NCBI GenBank assembly: GCA_963791325.1 | Contig: CAWBRU010000009.1 | Coordinates: 62,001 to 126,000 of the forward strand | From: JBEVJK01 sp963791325 | Lineage (GTDB): Bacteria > Pseudomonadota > Alphaproteobacteria > Rhizobiales > Rhizobiaceae | DNA length: 64,000 nt | Direction of reading: 5' to 3' | Part shown: positions 47,475 through 56,104 of the stretch, in pieces | Layout of the letters: every line of letters starts with the position of its first letter | How positions within the stretch are numbered: the first letter of the stretch is position 1 | Position numbers and translations under genes: made by a program | The notes under the pieces: model-generated | The model's input: the letters and a program-made list of their open reading frames with translations, nothing else | Databases searched by the model: none | What the model was told of the DNA's origin: nothing

Positions 47475-48454
47475 CCGTTGCGCTCGCCTCGTCGAAGCCG
47501 AGCAGGTTCCAGCTCTGGCGCATATGCGGCGGCAGCGGCGCCGTCACGTCGACGGTGCCGCGATCCGGGTGCGGGATGACGATGCGCCGGGCATGCAGAT
47601 GCAGGCGGTTCTGGATGCCGCCCGGAAACGTCCAGTTGGAGTCGGCGGCAAAATATTTGGGGTCGCCGATGATCGGGCAGCCGATCTCGGCGGCATGCAC
47701 CCTGAGCTGGTGGGTCCGTCCGGTATAGGGCTCCATCTCGAGCCAGGAGAGCGTCCGGCCGGCCTGTTCGATGACGCGGTAGAAGCTAACGGCGTGGTCG
47801 GCGCCCTCTTCGCCGTGCCGGCCGAGCCGCACCCGGTCGCCATCCGGCGTCTGCTCCTTGACCAGCCACGAGGAGATGCGGTCCTCGCGCTTGCGCGGCA
47901 CGCCTTTGACCAGCGCCCAATAGGTCTTCGTCGTCTCGCGTTGACGAAACGATTCCGCCAGCCGCATCGCGGCCAGCCGGCTGCGGGCGACCACGAGGAC
48001 CCCCGACGTGTCGCGGTCAAGCCTGTGCACCAGGCGCGGCTTCTCGCCCTTGGCGTTGCGCCAGGCCTCGAGCATTCCGTCGACGTGGCGGGTCACGCCG
48101 GAGCCGCCCTGGACGGCGAGGCCCGTCGGCTTGTTGAAGACGAACAGTTTCGGATCTTCGTAAAGCAGCATCTTCGCCAGCAGCTCGCCGTCGCTGTCGG
48201 CCCGCGCTCGCCGGCGGCGGCGCGGCCCCTTTGCCGTCCTTGCGGTCGACCGCCAGCGGCGGAATGCGGATCGACTGGCCGGGCGCGAGCCGCGTCTCCG
48301 CCTTGGCCCGGCTGCCGTCGATGCGCACCTGACCGGATCGCAGCAGCTTCTGCAGCTGGACGAAGCCCAGGCCGGGATAGTGCGACTTGAACCAGCGGTC
48401 GAGGCGCATGCCGGCCTCGCCCGGCTCGACGATCACCTGCTCGATGCCTGTCAT
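47467..48454 (-). pseudogene. rluC: RluC/RluD-type 23S rRNA pseudouridine synthase with an apparent frameshift
   Basis: S4 RNA-binding domain (from ATG 48454: EAGMRLDRWFKSHYPGLGF, KLLRSGQVRIDG) and catalytic domain (HRLDRDTSGVLVVARS with the catalytic Asp; TGRTHQLRVHAAEIGCPIIG) are in different frames. The registers meet at 48201-48203, where the minus strand reads GGG in GCGGGCC; one G fewer gives PASAADSDGELLAKMLLYED and a normal ~328-residue protein. Total length 988 bases confirms one extra base. Sequencing error or a true mutation cannot be told apart here. Coupled to crcB upstream and eamA downstream. Confidence 0.85.
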
Positions 48455-48465
48455 GCCGCTTGGTA

Positions 48466-48846
48466 TCAGCCGGCCACCGTTTTCGCGAGCCAAAAGCCGA
48501 CGAACACCGCGGCCAGCGACAGGGCCACGCTGGCCGCCACATAGCCGAGGGCGGCGCCGACCGCGCCGCGCTGCCAAAGCACCGCGAAATCGAGGGAAAA
48601 CGAGGAGAATGTGGTGAAGCCGCCGAGAATGCCGGTGGCAACGAACAGCCGCAGCCCCTCGGAGCCGGAGAAGCGGCGGGCCAGAAGCTCGATGAAGATG
48701 CCCATGGCGAGCGAGCCGGCGATGTTGATCGTGAAAGTGCCCCACGGGAAATTCGGGCCGAGCAGCCTGAGCGCCACGAGATTGACGCCGTGACGGAGCG
48801 CGGCGCCCAGACCGCCGCCGAGCGCCACCAAAAGCACGTTGTTCAT
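48466..48846 (-). CDS. crcB: Fluoride channel Fluc (CrcB)
   Basis: 126 residues, four membrane helices. Family signatures GGGLGAALRHGV at the N-terminus, GTFTINIAGSLAMG with the conserved Asn, and ILGGFTTFSSFSLD (the TTFS fluoride-pore segment). A dimer of this protein exports fluoride. No fluoride riboswitch can be present directly upstream because the gene overlaps rarA by four bases (ATGA). Confidence 0.92.
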   Translation of the reverse strand: MNNVLLVALGGGLGAALRHGVNLVALRLLGPNFPWGTFTINIAGSLAMGIFIELLARRFSGSEGLRLFVATGILGGFTTFSSFSLDFAVLWQRGAVGAALGYVAASVALSLAAVFVGFWLAKTVAG

Positions 48847-50162
48847 CGCCCCTGCTTTTCCCGCTCGCTTCTCAGCTTGGCCCAGAACTCCAGCCGCTTG
48901 CGGATCTCCCGCTCGAAGCCGCGGTCAGGCGGATCGTAGAATTGCTGCCGGCCCATCTTGTCGGGAAAATAGTCCTGGCCGGAGAAGGCATCGGGCTGGT
49001 CGTGGTCGTAGCGGTAGCCGCCGGCATAGCCCTCGTCCTTCATCAGCCGGGTCGGGGCGTTGAGGATATGCTTGGGCGGCAGCAGCGAGCCGTGTTCCTT
49101 GGCGGCGGCGGTCGCTGCCTTGAACGCCGTGTAGATGGCGTTCGACTTCGGCGCGGTCGCCAGATAGACGCAGGCTTCGGCGAAGGCGAGCTCGCCCTCC
49201 GGCGAGCCGAGATAGTCGTAGGCGTCCTTGGCGGCATTGGCGACCACCAAGGCTTGCGGGTCGGCCATGCCGATGTCCTCGACCGCCATGCGCACCAGGC
49301 GCCGTCCGAGATAGAGGGGATCCTCGCCCGCGTCGAACATGCGGGCGAGATAGTAGAGCGCGGCATCGGGATCGGAGCCGCGCACCGATTTGTGCAAAGC
49401 CGAGATCAGATTGTAGTGGCCGTCCTGGCCCTTGTCATAGACCGGGGCACGCCGCTGGACGACGCGCTGCAGCCCGTCGGCATCGAAGGTCTCGCCCGGC
49501 TTGGCCGCCCGCCAGACCTCCTCGGCGAGCGTCAGCGCGGCACGCCCGTCGCCATCGCTCATCCGCAGAAGCACCGCCCGCGCCTCGGCATCGAGCGGCA
49601 GGGGCTTGCCTTCGGCAGCCTCGGCCCGAAGCAGCAGATCGCCGATCGTCTCTTCCGACAGCGGCTGGAACACCAGCACCCGGGCACGCGACAAGAGGGC
49701 CGCATTGAGCTCGAAGGACGGATTTTCGGTGGTGGCGCCGATCAGGATGACGGTGCCGTCTTCCATCACCGGCAGGAAGGAATCCTGCTGGGCGCGGTTG
49801 AAGCGGTGGATCTCGTCGACGAACAGCAGTGTCTGCCGGCCTTTGGTGCGGCGCAGCCGCGCCGCCTCGAACACCTTCTTGAGGTCGGCCACGCCGGAAA
49901 AAATGGCCGAGATCTGCTCGAAGGCAAGATCGGTGACGCCGGCCAGCAGCCGCGCCACCGTCGTCTTGCCGGTTCCGGGCGGTCCCCAGAAGATCATCGA
50001 TCCGAGCGAACCGGCGCCGATCATCCGCGTCAGCGTTCCGTCCGGACCGGTCAGATGCTCCTGCCCGACCACCTCGGCCAGGCGCGTCGGCCTGAGCCGA
50101 TCGGCCAGGGGCCGGCCCGGCGGCGGCGCTTGCGGGGCGTTGCTGTCGAACAGGTCGGCCAT
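48843..50162 (-). CDS. rarA: Replication-associated recombination protein A (RarA/MgsA)
   Basis: 439 residues. AAA+ ATPase acting at stalled replication forks. Walker A GPPGTGKTTVARLL, Walker B LLFVDEIHRFNRAQQD, sensor 1 LIGATTENPSF, C-terminal tetramerisation region with RRLVRMAVEDIGMADPQAL. ATG 50162 shares one base with the deg stop (TGATG). Confidence 0.95.
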   Translation of the reverse strand: MADLFDSNAPQAPPPGRPLADRLRPTRLAEVVGQEHLTGPDGTLTRMIGAGSLGSMIFWGPPGTGKTTVARLLAGVTDLAFEQISAIFSGVADLKKVFEAARLRRTKGRQTLLFVDEIHRFNRAQQDSFLPVMEDGTVILIGATTENPSFELNAALLSRARVLVFQPLSEETIGDLLLRAEAAEGKPLPLDAEARAVLLRMSDGDGRAALTLAEEVWRAAKPGETFDADGLQRVVQRRAPVYDKGQDGHYNLISALHKSVRGSDPDAALYYLARMFDAGEDPLYLGRRLVRMAVEDIGMADPQALVVANAAKDAYDYLGSPEGELAFAEACVYLATAPKSNAIYTAFKAATAAAKEHGSLLPPKHILNAPTRLMKDEGYAGGYRYDHDQPDAFSGQDYFPDKMGRQQFYDPPDRGFEREIRKRLEFWAKLRSEREKQGR

Positions 50163-51718
50163 CAATAGCGCAGCATCTGGCGCATGATCTGCCCGTCCCG
50201 CTCGACGGTGAAGCGCCACCAGCGGGTACGCTGTGCGGCCGCCTCCTTGAGCTTCTGAGGCGAGGTGATCTCCTCGCCATTGACCTCGCGCACGATGTCG
50301 CGCGGCTGCAGGCCGAGCTGCGCGGCCGGCGAGTTGCGCTTGATGTCGACCACCGCCGTGCCGGTCGCGTCGCTCGGCATGCCGAGCCGCAGGGCGAGCC
50401 GCGGCGAGAGCTCGGCCACCTTGCTGCCGGCAAACGGGCTTTGCCCGTCGATCGTCACCTCGCTCTCGGCCGCTCCCGCGGGAGCCTTTTCCAGCGTGAC
50501 GCTGACCGTCTTCCGAGCCCCGCCCGACAGCACCGACAAGGTGACCGTGCTGCCGATCGGCTGGGTCGCCAGACGGTAGCCCAGCGCATCGACATGCTCG
50601 ATCGGGATGTTGTTCATCGCCAGCACGGCATCGCCGGGCTTCAGCCCGGCTTTGGCCGCCGGCGTGCCGGCGGCAACCGCGGAGATCAGCGCGCCCTGCG
50701 GCCGGTCGAGGCCGAGCAATTCGGCGATCTGCGGCGTGATCGCCTCGAAGGTGGCGCCGACATAGGGCCGCTCGAAATAGTCGCTGCCGCTCTCGGCCGA
50801 CTGGACCACCGCCTTGACGATGTTGGAGGGTATGGCGAAGCCGATGCCGATCGAGCCGCCGCTGCGGCTGTAGATGGCGGTGTTGATGCCGACCAATTGG
50901 CCTTTCATGTCGAGCAAGGCGCCGCCGGAATTGCCCGGATTGATCGCCGCGTCGGTCTGGATGAAGAAGCCGAAATCGGAGATGCCGATATGCGAGCGGG
51001 CGAGTGCGGAGACGATGCCGCTCGTGGTGGTCTGGCCGACACCGAACGGATTGCCGATCGCCAGCACCAGGTCGCCGACCTCGAGCGCGTCGGAATCGCC
51101 GATCGGCAGCGACGGGAACCGGTCGGGCGAGTCGATCTTCAGCACCGCGAGGTCGATCGACTCGTCCTTGAGCAGCAGCTTGCTTTCGAATTCACGCCCG
51201 TCGGCGGTGGCGACCTTGACCTCGTCGGCGTCGCGGATGACGTGATAGTTGGTGACGATCACGCCGGTGGGGTCGACCAATACGCCGGACCCCAGCGACG
51301 ACTGCACTCTGGGCGGCATCTGCTCGCCGCCGCCGCCGAAGAAGCGCTCGAAGAACGGGTCATCGGCGAAGGGAGAACGTGCGCGCACCTGCTGCGAGGC
51401 ATAGACATTGACCACCGCCGGGACCGCCTGCTTGACCAGCGGGGCGAAGGAGAGCTGCATCTCGGCACGGCCGAACGGCAGGCGGCGGTCGTCGGCCGGT
51501 GCCGCAGGGGCGGCAGGCGACGCGGCCGGCGCGCCCGCTGCAGGCGGCTGGTCGGCAGTTCCCGGGCCGGCCTTCGATCCGCCGCGCAGGAAGTCGGAGA
51601 GCTGGTCGACAATGCTCTTGCCCGCCTTGTCTTCGGCAGCGGCCGGATGGGAGGCGTCGAGCAGGCCCGCCAGCGGCAGCAGGACGGCAAGGAGAATGGC
51701 GGCTGGACTGCGGCTCAT
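50162..51718 (-). CDS. Periplasmic serine protease, Deg/HtrA family
   Basis: 518 residues. Signal peptide (AAILLAVLLPLAGLLDASHPA). Trypsin-like domain with His in VIVTNYHVIRDAD, Asp in ESIDLAVLKIDS and Ser in NPGNSGGALLD, followed by two PDZ domains (PQGALISAVAAGTPAAKAGL and TAVVDIKRNSPAAQLGLQ). This is a DegP/DegQ-like quality-control protease, tethered or free in the periplasm. First gene of a coupled string deg-rarA-crcB-rluC-eamA-ATP12. Confidence 0.93.
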   Translation of the reverse strand: MSRSPAAILLAVLLPLAGLLDASHPAAAEDKAGKSIVDQLSDFLRGGSKAGPGTADQPPAAGAPAASPAAPAAPADDRRLPFGRAEMQLSFAPLVKQAVPAVVNVYASQQVRARSPFADDPFFERFFGGGGEQMPPRVQSSLGSGVLVDPTGVIVTNYHVIRDADEVKVATADGREFESKLLLKDESIDLAVLKIDSPDRFPSLPIGDSDALEVGDLVLAIGNPFGVGQTTTSGIVSALARSHIGISDFGFFIQTDAAINPGNSGGALLDMKGQLVGINTAIYSRSGGSIGIGFAIPSNIVKAVVQSAESGSDYFERPYVGATFEAITPQIAELLGLDRPQGALISAVAAGTPAAKAGLKPGDAVLAMNNIPIEHVDALGYRLATQPIGSTVTLSVLSGGARKTVSVTLEKAPAGAAESEVTIDGQSPFAGSKVAELSPRLALRLGMPSDATGTAVVDIKRNSPAAQLGLQPRDIVREVNGEEITSPQKLKEAAAQRTRWWRFTVERDGQIMRQMLRY

Positions 51719-51892
51719 GAAACAAGAAATCCTCGTCGCGGAATCACCGCCATCTTCCCGACGATTGTGCAGAATCGAAGGCTGGCAAGGCGGAGATCCT
51801 ACCCTCGCACGATCCAGGTCCGATATGTATAGACAAAAGCCGGGAACGCGCCTGCGCCCCCGGGCGGTTTGATCAAAGGCGACTTCGCGATC

Positions 51893-53323
51893 TCAGTCGG
51901 CGAGCTTCAGCGCATCGCGAATGGTGAAGAACATGTCGGTCTGATCGGTCAGGCCGGCGAAGTTCCCCGCATGTGGGCCGAAGGCGGCGACCCTGAGCTG
52001 GGCGCCGGTATGGCCCTGCGATTCGGTCTCGGAATTGCCGTAGGTTACCGACATCACCGCGCCATCCTTGGTGTTGAGCGCCTGCGACAGGCCCGGCGCC
52101 TTGGCGTCGTTCTCGACGATCTGGCTGGCATGCGCATGGTCGGCGGTGACGATCACCAAGGTCTTGCCGTCGCCCTTAGCGAAGTCCATGCCGATTTGAA
52201 CGGCCTCGTCGAGGTCGACCGTCTCGCCGATCTGGCCGCAGGGATTGGCGGCATGGTCCTGCTTGTCGATCGAGGCGCCCTCGACCTGCAGGAAGAAGCC
52301 TTTCTCATTGCCCTTCAACAGGTCTATTGCCTTTTTGGTCATGTCGGCAAGCGTCGGCACGCTGCCGGCCCGCTCGGCATTGGGCGCGCAGGTGACCGGC
52401 GGCTGGTCGAGATTGCCGTGCAGGGTGGCCTTCGGACCCTGCCAGCGGACCGGCATGTTGCCGGCGGCGAACAAGCCGAGCAGCGGCGCGCCGTCGCCGG
52501 CGGCGGTGACGGCGTTGAGCTCGTCGAGATCGGTGACGACGTGGAAGCCGCGCGCCTTGGCCTGATCGAGCAGGGTCTTGCCCTTCCAGTCGCCGGCCTT
52601 GGCGGTCTCGCCGAAACTCTTGGCCCCGCCGCCCAGCGACACGTCGGGGCGGGTGTTGAGCGTCTGCTCGCTGATCGAGCCCAAGCCGCCATTCTCCAGC
52701 GCATCCTTCGGGCACTTCTGGCTGGTCACTTCCGGCCCGTAGCAGCTGCGCAGCGCGACATGGGCGACCTGCACCGCCGGCGTGGCGTCCTGCAGTTCGG
52801 CGGTGGTGACATTGCCGGTGCCGAGGCCGGCAGCCTTGGCGAGCTCGACGAGGGTCTTGTGCGGCGCCCCCTTGATGTCGACGCCGATGGCGTTGTTGTA
52901 GGTCTTCACCCCGGTCGACCATGCCGTCCCGGAGGCCGCCGAATCGGTGACATAGCTCGGCCTGCCGGTCTCCCGGTCGAGCGCGTAGTGGGTATACTGG
53001 CCGGTGATCGGCGGCGCGTCGATGCCCTTGAAGAAGCCGCCTGCACCCTCGGCGTAATTGCGGGCCACGGTGATCTCCGAATCGCCCATCCCGTCGCCGA
53101 TGAACAGGATCACGTTCTTGACATCTCCGTCATTGATCGCCGCCTGCAGCGCGGCGGTGACGTCGCCGGCGATGCGGCGAGCGCCGCCCGGCTGGGTCAG
53201 GTCGCCTTTGGCGCCGCGCTCGAGATAGGCGGCGGCGTTGTCTTGCGCTGCGGCCGGCCCGGCAAGCGGCACCACGATCGAGGCACCGGAGAGGAGCAGG
53301 GCGGAGCGAAGCGAAGCGGTCAT
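51893..53323 (-). CDS. phoA: Alkaline phosphatase (PhoA type)
   Basis: 476 residues. Signal peptide (SLRSALLLSGASIVVPLAGP, cleavage near AAAQ). Active-site Ser in VTDSAASGTAW; metal ligands in NVILFIGDGMGDSE, EGASIDKQDHAANP, VTADHAH and the C-terminal ETESQGHTGAQL. Extracytoplasmic phosphomonoesterase for phosphate scavenging. ATG 53323 follows AGGAGATC. A Pho box upstream supports PhoB control. Its position between rplQ and deg breaks an otherwise conserved neighbourhood. Confidence 0.95.
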   Translation of the reverse strand: MTASLRSALLLSGASIVVPLAGPAAAQDNAAAYLERGAKGDLTQPGGARRIAGDVTAALQAAINDGDVKNVILFIGDGMGDSEITVARNYAEGAGGFFKGIDAPPITGQYTHYALDRETGRPSYVTDSAASGTAWSTGVKTYNNAIGVDIKGAPHKTLVELAKAAGLGTGNVTTAELQDATPAVQVAHVALRSCYGPEVTSQKCPKDALENGGLGSISEQTLNTRPDVSLGGGAKSFGETAKAGDWKGKTLLDQAKARGFHVVTDLDELNAVTAAGDGAPLLGLFAAGNMPVRWQGPKATLHGNLDQPPVTCAPNAERAGSVPTLADMTKKAIDLLKGNEKGFFLQVEGASIDKQDHAANPCGQIGETVDLDEAVQIGMDFAKGDGKTLVIVTADHAHASQIVENDAKAPGLSQALNTKDGAVMSVTYGNSETESQGHTGAQLRVAAFGPHAGNFAGLTDQTDMFFTIRDALKLAD

Positions 53324-53371
53324 CAGGATCTCCTGCGGCTGGTGAACTGCGGAAACGCGAAAAGCTTGTGC

Positions 53372-53399
53372 GTGACCTGCATGACCGCGGAATGACAAT
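53372..53399 (-). promoter_or_regulatory. Pho box (PhoB site) upstream of phoA
   Basis: Minus strand: TTGTCAT-TCCGC-GGTCAT-GCAGGTCAC, that is two good TGTCAT-type half repeats on an 11-base period plus a weaker third, ending about 50 bases before the phoA ATG. Fits the PhoB consensus CTGTCAT and the function of the gene it precedes. Confidence 0.6.
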
Positions 53400-53417
53400 C
53401 CTTCGCCTTCGCCCAAA

Positions 53418-53445
53418 GAAAAAGGGCCCCGCGGGGCCCTTTTTC
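53418..53445. terminator. Terminator of the rplQ end (bidirectional)
   Basis: Perfect palindrome GGGCCCCGCGGGGCCC (53424-53439) flanked by AAAAA and TTTTT, 23 bases beyond the rplQ stop. It ends the alpha operon and insulates phoA. Confidence 0.93.
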
Positions 53446-53468
53446 GTCACATCGAAGGTCGGGATCCG

Positions 53469-53900
53469 TCAGGCGGCTTCGGGCTCGCTCGCGGCACCCT
53501 CAGCCTCGCTGCGGGCCCGGTCGGAGGCGCCCTTGGCCGCAACGTCGCGGTCGACGAACTCGATCACCGCCATGGCGGCATTGTCGCCGTGGCGGAAACC
53601 CGCCTTCATGATGCGCAGATAGCCGCCATTGCGCGCGGCATAGCGCGGCGCAATGGTGTCGAACAGCCGCTTCACCAGCGCCTCGTTGCGGATCTGCGCG
53701 ATCGCCTGGCGACGCGCATGCAGGTCGCCGCGCTTGCCGAGCGTGACCAGCTTCTCCACCACCGGGCGCAGATCCTTGGCCTTCTGCAGGGTGGTGACGA
53801 TCTGCTCATGCTCGATCAGCGAGCCGGACAGGTTGGCGAAAAGGGCCTTGCGGTGGCTGACGCTGCGGCCGAGCCGGCGGCCGGACTTTCCGTGGCGCAT
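53469..53900 (-). CDS. rplQ: 50S ribosomal protein L17
   Basis: 143 residues. Starts MRHGKSGRRLGRSVSHRKAL and continues LFANLSGSLIEHEQIVTTLQ, both family signatures. An alanine/glutamate-rich C-terminal tail (about 120-143) is longer than the E. coli protein, as often in alphaproteobacteria. Last gene of the alpha operon. Confidence 0.97.
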   Translation of the reverse strand: MRHGKSGRRLGRSVSHRKALFANLSGSLIEHEQIVTTLQKAKDLRPVVEKLVTLGKRGDLHARRQAIAQIRNEALVKRLFDTIAPRYAARNGGYLRIMKAGFRHGDNAAMAVIEFVDRDVAAKGASDRARSEAEGAASEPEAA

Positions 53901-53954
53901 GGCTGCTCTCCTTCGATCGGTCTGTTGTCTGCGAGGCGGGCTGAGCCGCTCGCC

Positions 53955-54965
53955 TCAGTATTGGTCTTCGTAGCGTTTGGCGAGATCTTCGATGTTCTCC
54001 GGCGGCCAGTCCGGCACTTCCATGCCGAGATGCAGGCCCATGGCGGCGAGCACTTCCTTGATCTCGTTGAGCGACTTGCGGCCGAAATTGGGGGTGCGCA
54101 GCATCTCCGCTTCGGTCTTCTGAATGAGGTCGCCGATATAGACGATGTTGTCGTTCTTCAGGCAATTGGCCGAACGCACCGACAGCTCGAGCTCGTCGAC
54201 CTTCTTGAGCAGCGCCGGATTGAAGGCGAGTTCGGTGACCTGCTCGGCCGGCTGCTCCTTGGTCGGCTCGTCGAAGTTGACGAACAGGCCGAGCTGGTCC
54301 TGAAGGATGCGGGCGGCGAAGGCCACCGCGTCCTCGCCTGAAATCGAACCGTCCGTTTCGATCGACATGGTCAGCTTGTCGTAGTCGAGGACCTGACCCT
54401 CACGGGTGTTCTCGACCTTGTAGGAGACCTTCTTGACCGGCGAATAGAGGCTATCGACCGGGATCAGCCCGATCGGCGCATCCTCGGAGCGGTTGCGGTC
54501 GGCCGGGACATAGCCCTTGCCGGTGTCGACGGTGAACTCCATGCGGATCTCGGCACCCTCGTCCAGCGTGCAGATCACATGGTCTGGATTGAGGATCTCG
54601 ACGTCGCCGACGGTCTGGATGTCGCCTGCCGTGACTTGGCCCGGACCCTGCTTGCGCACGACCATGCGCTTCGGCCCGTCGCCTTCCATCTTGATGGCGA
54701 TTTCCTTGATGTTGAGGACGATGTCTGTGACGTCCTCGCGCACGCCGGCGATCGAGGAGAATTCATGCAGCACCCCGTCGATCTGCACGGCGGTGACCGC
54801 CGCACCCCGCAGCGAGGAGAGCAGCACGCGCCTGAGCGCGTTGCCCAGCGTCAAGCCGAAGCCACGCTCGAGCGGCTCGGCGACCAGGGTGGTCAGCGTC
54901 TTCCGCTTCGACTGAAAGTCGATCTTGTTCGGCTTGATCAGTTCTTGCCAGTTTTTCTGGATCAT
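53955..54965 (-). CDS. rpoA: RNA polymerase subunit alpha
   Basis: 336 residues. N-terminal assembly domain (ATLVAEPLERGFGLTLGNA-like start, LRRVLLSSLRGAAVTAVQ) and C-terminal DNA/activator-binding domain (LELSVRSANCLKNDNIVYIG, LRTPNFGRKSLNEIKE). Complete. Between rpsK and rplQ, the usual order. Confidence 0.97.
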   Translation of the reverse strand: MIQKNWQELIKPNKIDFQSKRKTLTTLVAEPLERGFGLTLGNALRRVLLSSLRGAAVTAVQIDGVLHEFSSIAGVREDVTDIVLNIKEIAIKMEGDGPKRMVVRKQGPGQVTAGDIQTVGDVEILNPDHVICTLDEGAEIRMEFTVDTGKGYVPADRNRSEDAPIGLIPVDSLYSPVKKVSYKVENTREGQVLDYDKLTMSIETDGSISGEDAVAFAARILQDQLGLFVNFDEPTKEQPAEQVTELAFNPALLKKVDELELSVRSANCLKNDNIVYIGDLIQKTEAEMLRTPNFGRKSLNEIKEVLAAMGLHLGMEVPDWPPENIEDLAKRYEDQY

Positions 54966-55064
54966 TGTTGGTGTCCTTCCGGTTCTCCGCCACCATCCAA
55001 TCGTGGCGGACGATCTGGAAAGCCGCAGAGGAGCGCCGCGGCGCTCATGCAGCCATCGAAGATT

Positions 55065-55454
55065 TCAGACCCGCCGCTTCTTGCGCGGCCGGCAGCCATT
55101 GTGCGGGATCGGCGTCACGTCGCGGATCGAGGTGATGGTGAACCCTGCCGCCTGCAGCGCCCGCAGCGCCAATTCGCGGCCGGAGCCCGGCCCGCAGACC
55201 TCGACCTCAAGCATGCGCATGCCGTGCTCCTGCGCCTTCTTGGCGCAGTCCTCGGCCGCCACCTGGGCAGCGAAGGGCGTCGATTTGCGCGAGCCCTTGA
55301 AGCCCTGGGCGCCCGCCGACGACCAGGCGATCGCATTGCCCTGGGCGTCGGTGATGGTGATCATCGTGTTGTTGAACGTCGAGCTGACATGGGCAACGCC
55401 CGACGAGATGTTCTTGCGTTCGCGACGGCGAACCCGCGTGGCTTCCTTGGCCAT
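55065..55454 (-). CDS. rpsK: 30S ribosomal protein S11
   Basis: 129 residues from ATG 55454, preceded by GGAAGGATTTTC. Signatures: VAHVSSTFNNTMITITDAQG and the C-terminus VTPIPHNGCRPRKKRRV. The 88 bases upstream hold a hairpin element built from 7-base units, between it and rpsM. Confidence 0.97.
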   Translation of the reverse strand: MAKEATRVRRRERKNISSGVAHVSSTFNNTMITITDAQGNAIAWSSAGAQGFKGSRKSTPFAAQVAAEDCAKKAQEHGMRMLEVEVCGPGSGRELALRALQAAGFTITSIRDVTPIPHNGCRPRKKRRV

Positions 55455-55469
55455 GAAAATCCTTCCAGA

Positions 55470-55539
55470 GGTGAATGGTGAATGGTCAATGGTGAATGGT
55501 GTCGGCGCTCTATTCACCATTCACTATTCACTATTTACC
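55470..55539. repeat. Inverted repeat built from 7-base units (gene-end hairpin 2)
   Basis: Left arm 55470-55500 of GGTGAAT units (four in a row, one changed to GGTCAAT); right arm 55510-55539 is its near-perfect complement; the loop is 9 bases. It lies inside the alpha operon between rpsM and rpsK, so it must be read through or act as an attenuator or mRNA processing site. Same design as 13265. Confidence 0.75.
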
Positions 55540-55542
55540 GAA

Positions 55543-55911
55543 CTACTTCTTCTTGCCGGCAATCGCCTTGGCCGGGCCCTTGCGGGTCCTGGCATTGGTG
55601 TGCGTGCGCTGGCCGCGCACCGGCAGCGAGCGGCGATGACGCAGGCCGCGATAGCAGCCCAGATCCATCAGCCGCTTGATGTTCATCGACACTTCGCGGC
55701 GCAGGTCACCCTCGACCTGGTAGTCGCGGTCGATCGCCTCGCGGATCTGCAGCACCTCCGCGTCGGTCAGCTGGTTGACCCGCCGCTCCGCCGGGATGCC
55801 GACCTTCTCGACGATCTCGGAGGCAAATTTCGGCCCGATGCCGTGGATATATTGCAGCGCGATGACGACGCGCTTGTTGGTCGGGATATTGACGCCGGCG
55901 ATGCGGGCCAT
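55543..55911 (-). CDS. rpsM: 30S ribosomal protein S13
   Basis: 122 residues. MARIAGVNIPTNKRVVIALQ and CYRGLRHRRSLPVRGQRTHT are diagnostic. First gene of the alpha operon, with its own promoter upstream at 56064. Confidence 0.97.
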   Translation of the reverse strand: MARIAGVNIPTNKRVVIALQYIHGIGPKFASEIVEKVGIPAERRVNQLTDAEVLQIREAIDRDYQVEGDLRREVSMNIKRLMDLGCYRGLRHRRSLPVRGQRTHTNARTRKGPAKAIAGKKK

Positions 55912-56063
55912 CGATCATCTCCATATGGGCCGGACAAGCCGGCGATTGTCGGTTGACCCCGCGTCCGGTGGAGCCCGGCCCTTGCGGGTGCTCTTCATCC
56001 CGCGAATGGGCAGACAAAGTCCTCGCGGACCGCCAAGCCACAGGCCTGATTGGGAGACGGGCC

Positions 56064-56092
56064 GCTATAGTCCAGCATTGCCCGATAGTCAA
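56064..56092 (-). promoter_or_regulatory. Sigma-70-type promoter of the alpha operon (rpsM)
   Basis: Minus strand: TTGACT (56092-56087), 17-base spacer, TATAGC (56069-56064), in the 193-base gap between adk and rpsM. One of the best promoter matches in the window; it leaves a leader of about 145 bases. Confidence 0.7.
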
Positions 56093-56104
56093 CTGTTCCT
56101 AAAT

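Noticed and set aside
48466..48846. Fluoride riboswitch before crcB
   Set aside because: crcB overlaps the end of rarA, so there is no room for a riboswitch.
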